The notes beneath the pieces are model-generated. The model was given only the letters and a program-made list of their open reading frames with translations, was not told the origin of the DNA and made no database searches. A stretch of 64,000 bases of DNA from a bacterium. Its GTDB lineage: Bacteria > Myxococcota_A > UBA9160 > SZUA-336. The stretch spans positions 62,001 through 126,000 of the forward strand of contig JAAELY010000118.1 of the NCBI GenBank assembly GCA_024226335.1. The letters are read 5' to 3'. Of the stretch, positions 63,580 to 64,000 are shown one piece after another. The position numbers and the translations under genes were made by a program. The first letter of the stretch is position 1. Each line of letters opens with the position of its first letter.

Positions 63580-64000
63580 GTGACGATCAGCAGAAAGATC
63601 TTCGGACTGGCAAGCATATTCGCATTTGTTCTCGTTACCGTCGGAACCTATGCACTTTCGCGAATGGCGCAGTTGAGCAAGGATGTCCAGTTCGTATCGG
63701 CACAGGTTACGACACTGAACGAAACCAGTGGCACACTGAATCGTGTCGCCGCAGGACAGCTTCGTCAGATCCTCGAGTTCGAACGCGCCATGAGTGCTGC
63801 AACCGGGCGGGGTCACGGACCGTCGCAAGAAGCCAGGTACGGAACCGCTCGCCAGCGGTTCGAAAGCCTGGGTGCCGCGGTAGAAGGCTTGATCCAGAAG
63901 GGCGAGGGCGAGATTCAGGCTGCGATGCTACGCCCCCTTCCGGCGGAAGAGCGCAAGAAACTCTCTCTGCTCAGTGATCGCCTGCTCGACCTCGGCGTTG
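63580..64000 (+). CDS. Membrane-bound sensor or chemoreceptor, N-terminal fragment (cut by window edge)
   Basis: The frame is open from GTG 63580 (GGAGGGG 5 bases upstream) to the window end without a stop: 140 codons. An N-terminal membrane helix (GLASIFAFVLVTVGTYAL) is followed by a long helical periplasmic segment (LRQILEFERAMSAATGRG, FESLGAAVEGLI, EERKKLSLLSDRLLDLGV) like four-helix ligand-binding domains of methyl-accepting chemotaxis proteins or histidine kinases. Identity depends on the part outside the window. Divergent from the PilZ gene, with a 218-base gap. Confidence 0.8.
   Translation, partial: MTISRKIFGLASIFAFVLVTVGTYALSRMAQLSKDVQFVSAQVTTLNETSGTLNRVAAGQLRQILEFERAMSAATGRGHGPSQEARYGTARQRFESLGAAVEGLIQKGEGEIQAAMLRPLPAEERKKLSLLSDRLLDLGV

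Overview
The window is about 64 kb of GC-rich bacterial chromosome, densely coded, with many GTG and TTG starts and many 1- to 4-base start/stop overlaps. LpxD (lipid A synthesis) implies a Gram-negative, two-membrane cell. CtaA implies heme A and aerobic respiration. Gene content (lipid and acyl-CoA enzymes, SCP-x thiolase, Rieske oxygenase, tandem PilZ protein, ECF sigma/anti-sigma pair, M20 peptidase of the PM20D1 type) resembles uncultured deltaproteobacterial lineages such as Myxococcota or Binatota. That placement is inference: no rRNA or tRNA gene was seen in the window. No phage genes, insertion sequences or CRISPR arrays were seen.

Layout. 1-5.4 kb: a membrane protein cut by the left edge, a small unknown protein, a CBS-domain protein, a MATE exporter and an aldehyde dehydrogenase. 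5.4-8.6 kb: lpxD-rnhB-tautomerase-like-cysK run. 8.6-10.6 kb: TetR regulator, acyl carrier protein and FabH. 10.6-17.1 kb: a gamma-glutamylcyclotransferase-fold protein, a UDP-sugar pyrophosphorylase relative, DNA polymerase I with an eroded proofreading site, and a sigma/anti-sigma/periplasmic-protein operon. 17.1-24.1 kb: a minus-strand run (GST, PHP phosphoesterase, D-aminoacylase-like deacylase, four-helix membrane protein, Rieske oxygenase), then an alpha/beta hydrolase. 24.5-26.4 kb: an exported, cysteine-rich repeat protein with a lysine-rich tail, broken by a one-base frameshift, and a strong terminator. 26.7-33.9 kb: assorted single genes (MarR, GNAT, SDR, M20 peptidase, DUF364, VOC, CtaA).

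34.9-40.4 kb holds the most unusual locus, a complete phosphate ABC importer: pstS, a PhoU fused to an arsenate-reductase/low-molecular-weight-phosphatase-like domain, pstC, pstA and two pstB genes. The last four junctions are coupled or tightly spaced. The two PstB proteins carry complementary defects. PstB1 has lost the Q-loop Gln and the H-loop His but keeps LSGGQ. PstB2 keeps all of these except LSGGQ. If they pair, the dimer has one consensus and one degenerate ATP site. The phosphatase-like domain on PhoU has lost both the catalytic Cys and the P-loop Arg. The whole locus looks like a remodelled phosphate uptake and sensing device and is my best candidate for an undescribed system.

40.4-47.4 kb: an SGNH hydrolase, an rRNA/tRNA uracil-5-methyltransferase, a second GST, a DUF4760-like membrane protein, a DUF1214-like membrane-anchored protein and an aminotransferase. 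47.5-51.1 kb: a TetR regulator followed by SDR, MaoC hydratase and SCP-x thiolase genes, which together look like a beta-oxidation unit for branched or sterol-type acyl-CoAs. A perfect terminator closes it. 51.2-64 kb: a second MATE exporter, two DUF1232 proteins, an acyl-CoA synthetase, MazG, ClpS-ClpA, a FemAB-like acyltransferase, PlsC, a pseudo-receiver/tandem-PilZ protein and the start of a membrane-bound sensor or chemoreceptor cut by the right edge.
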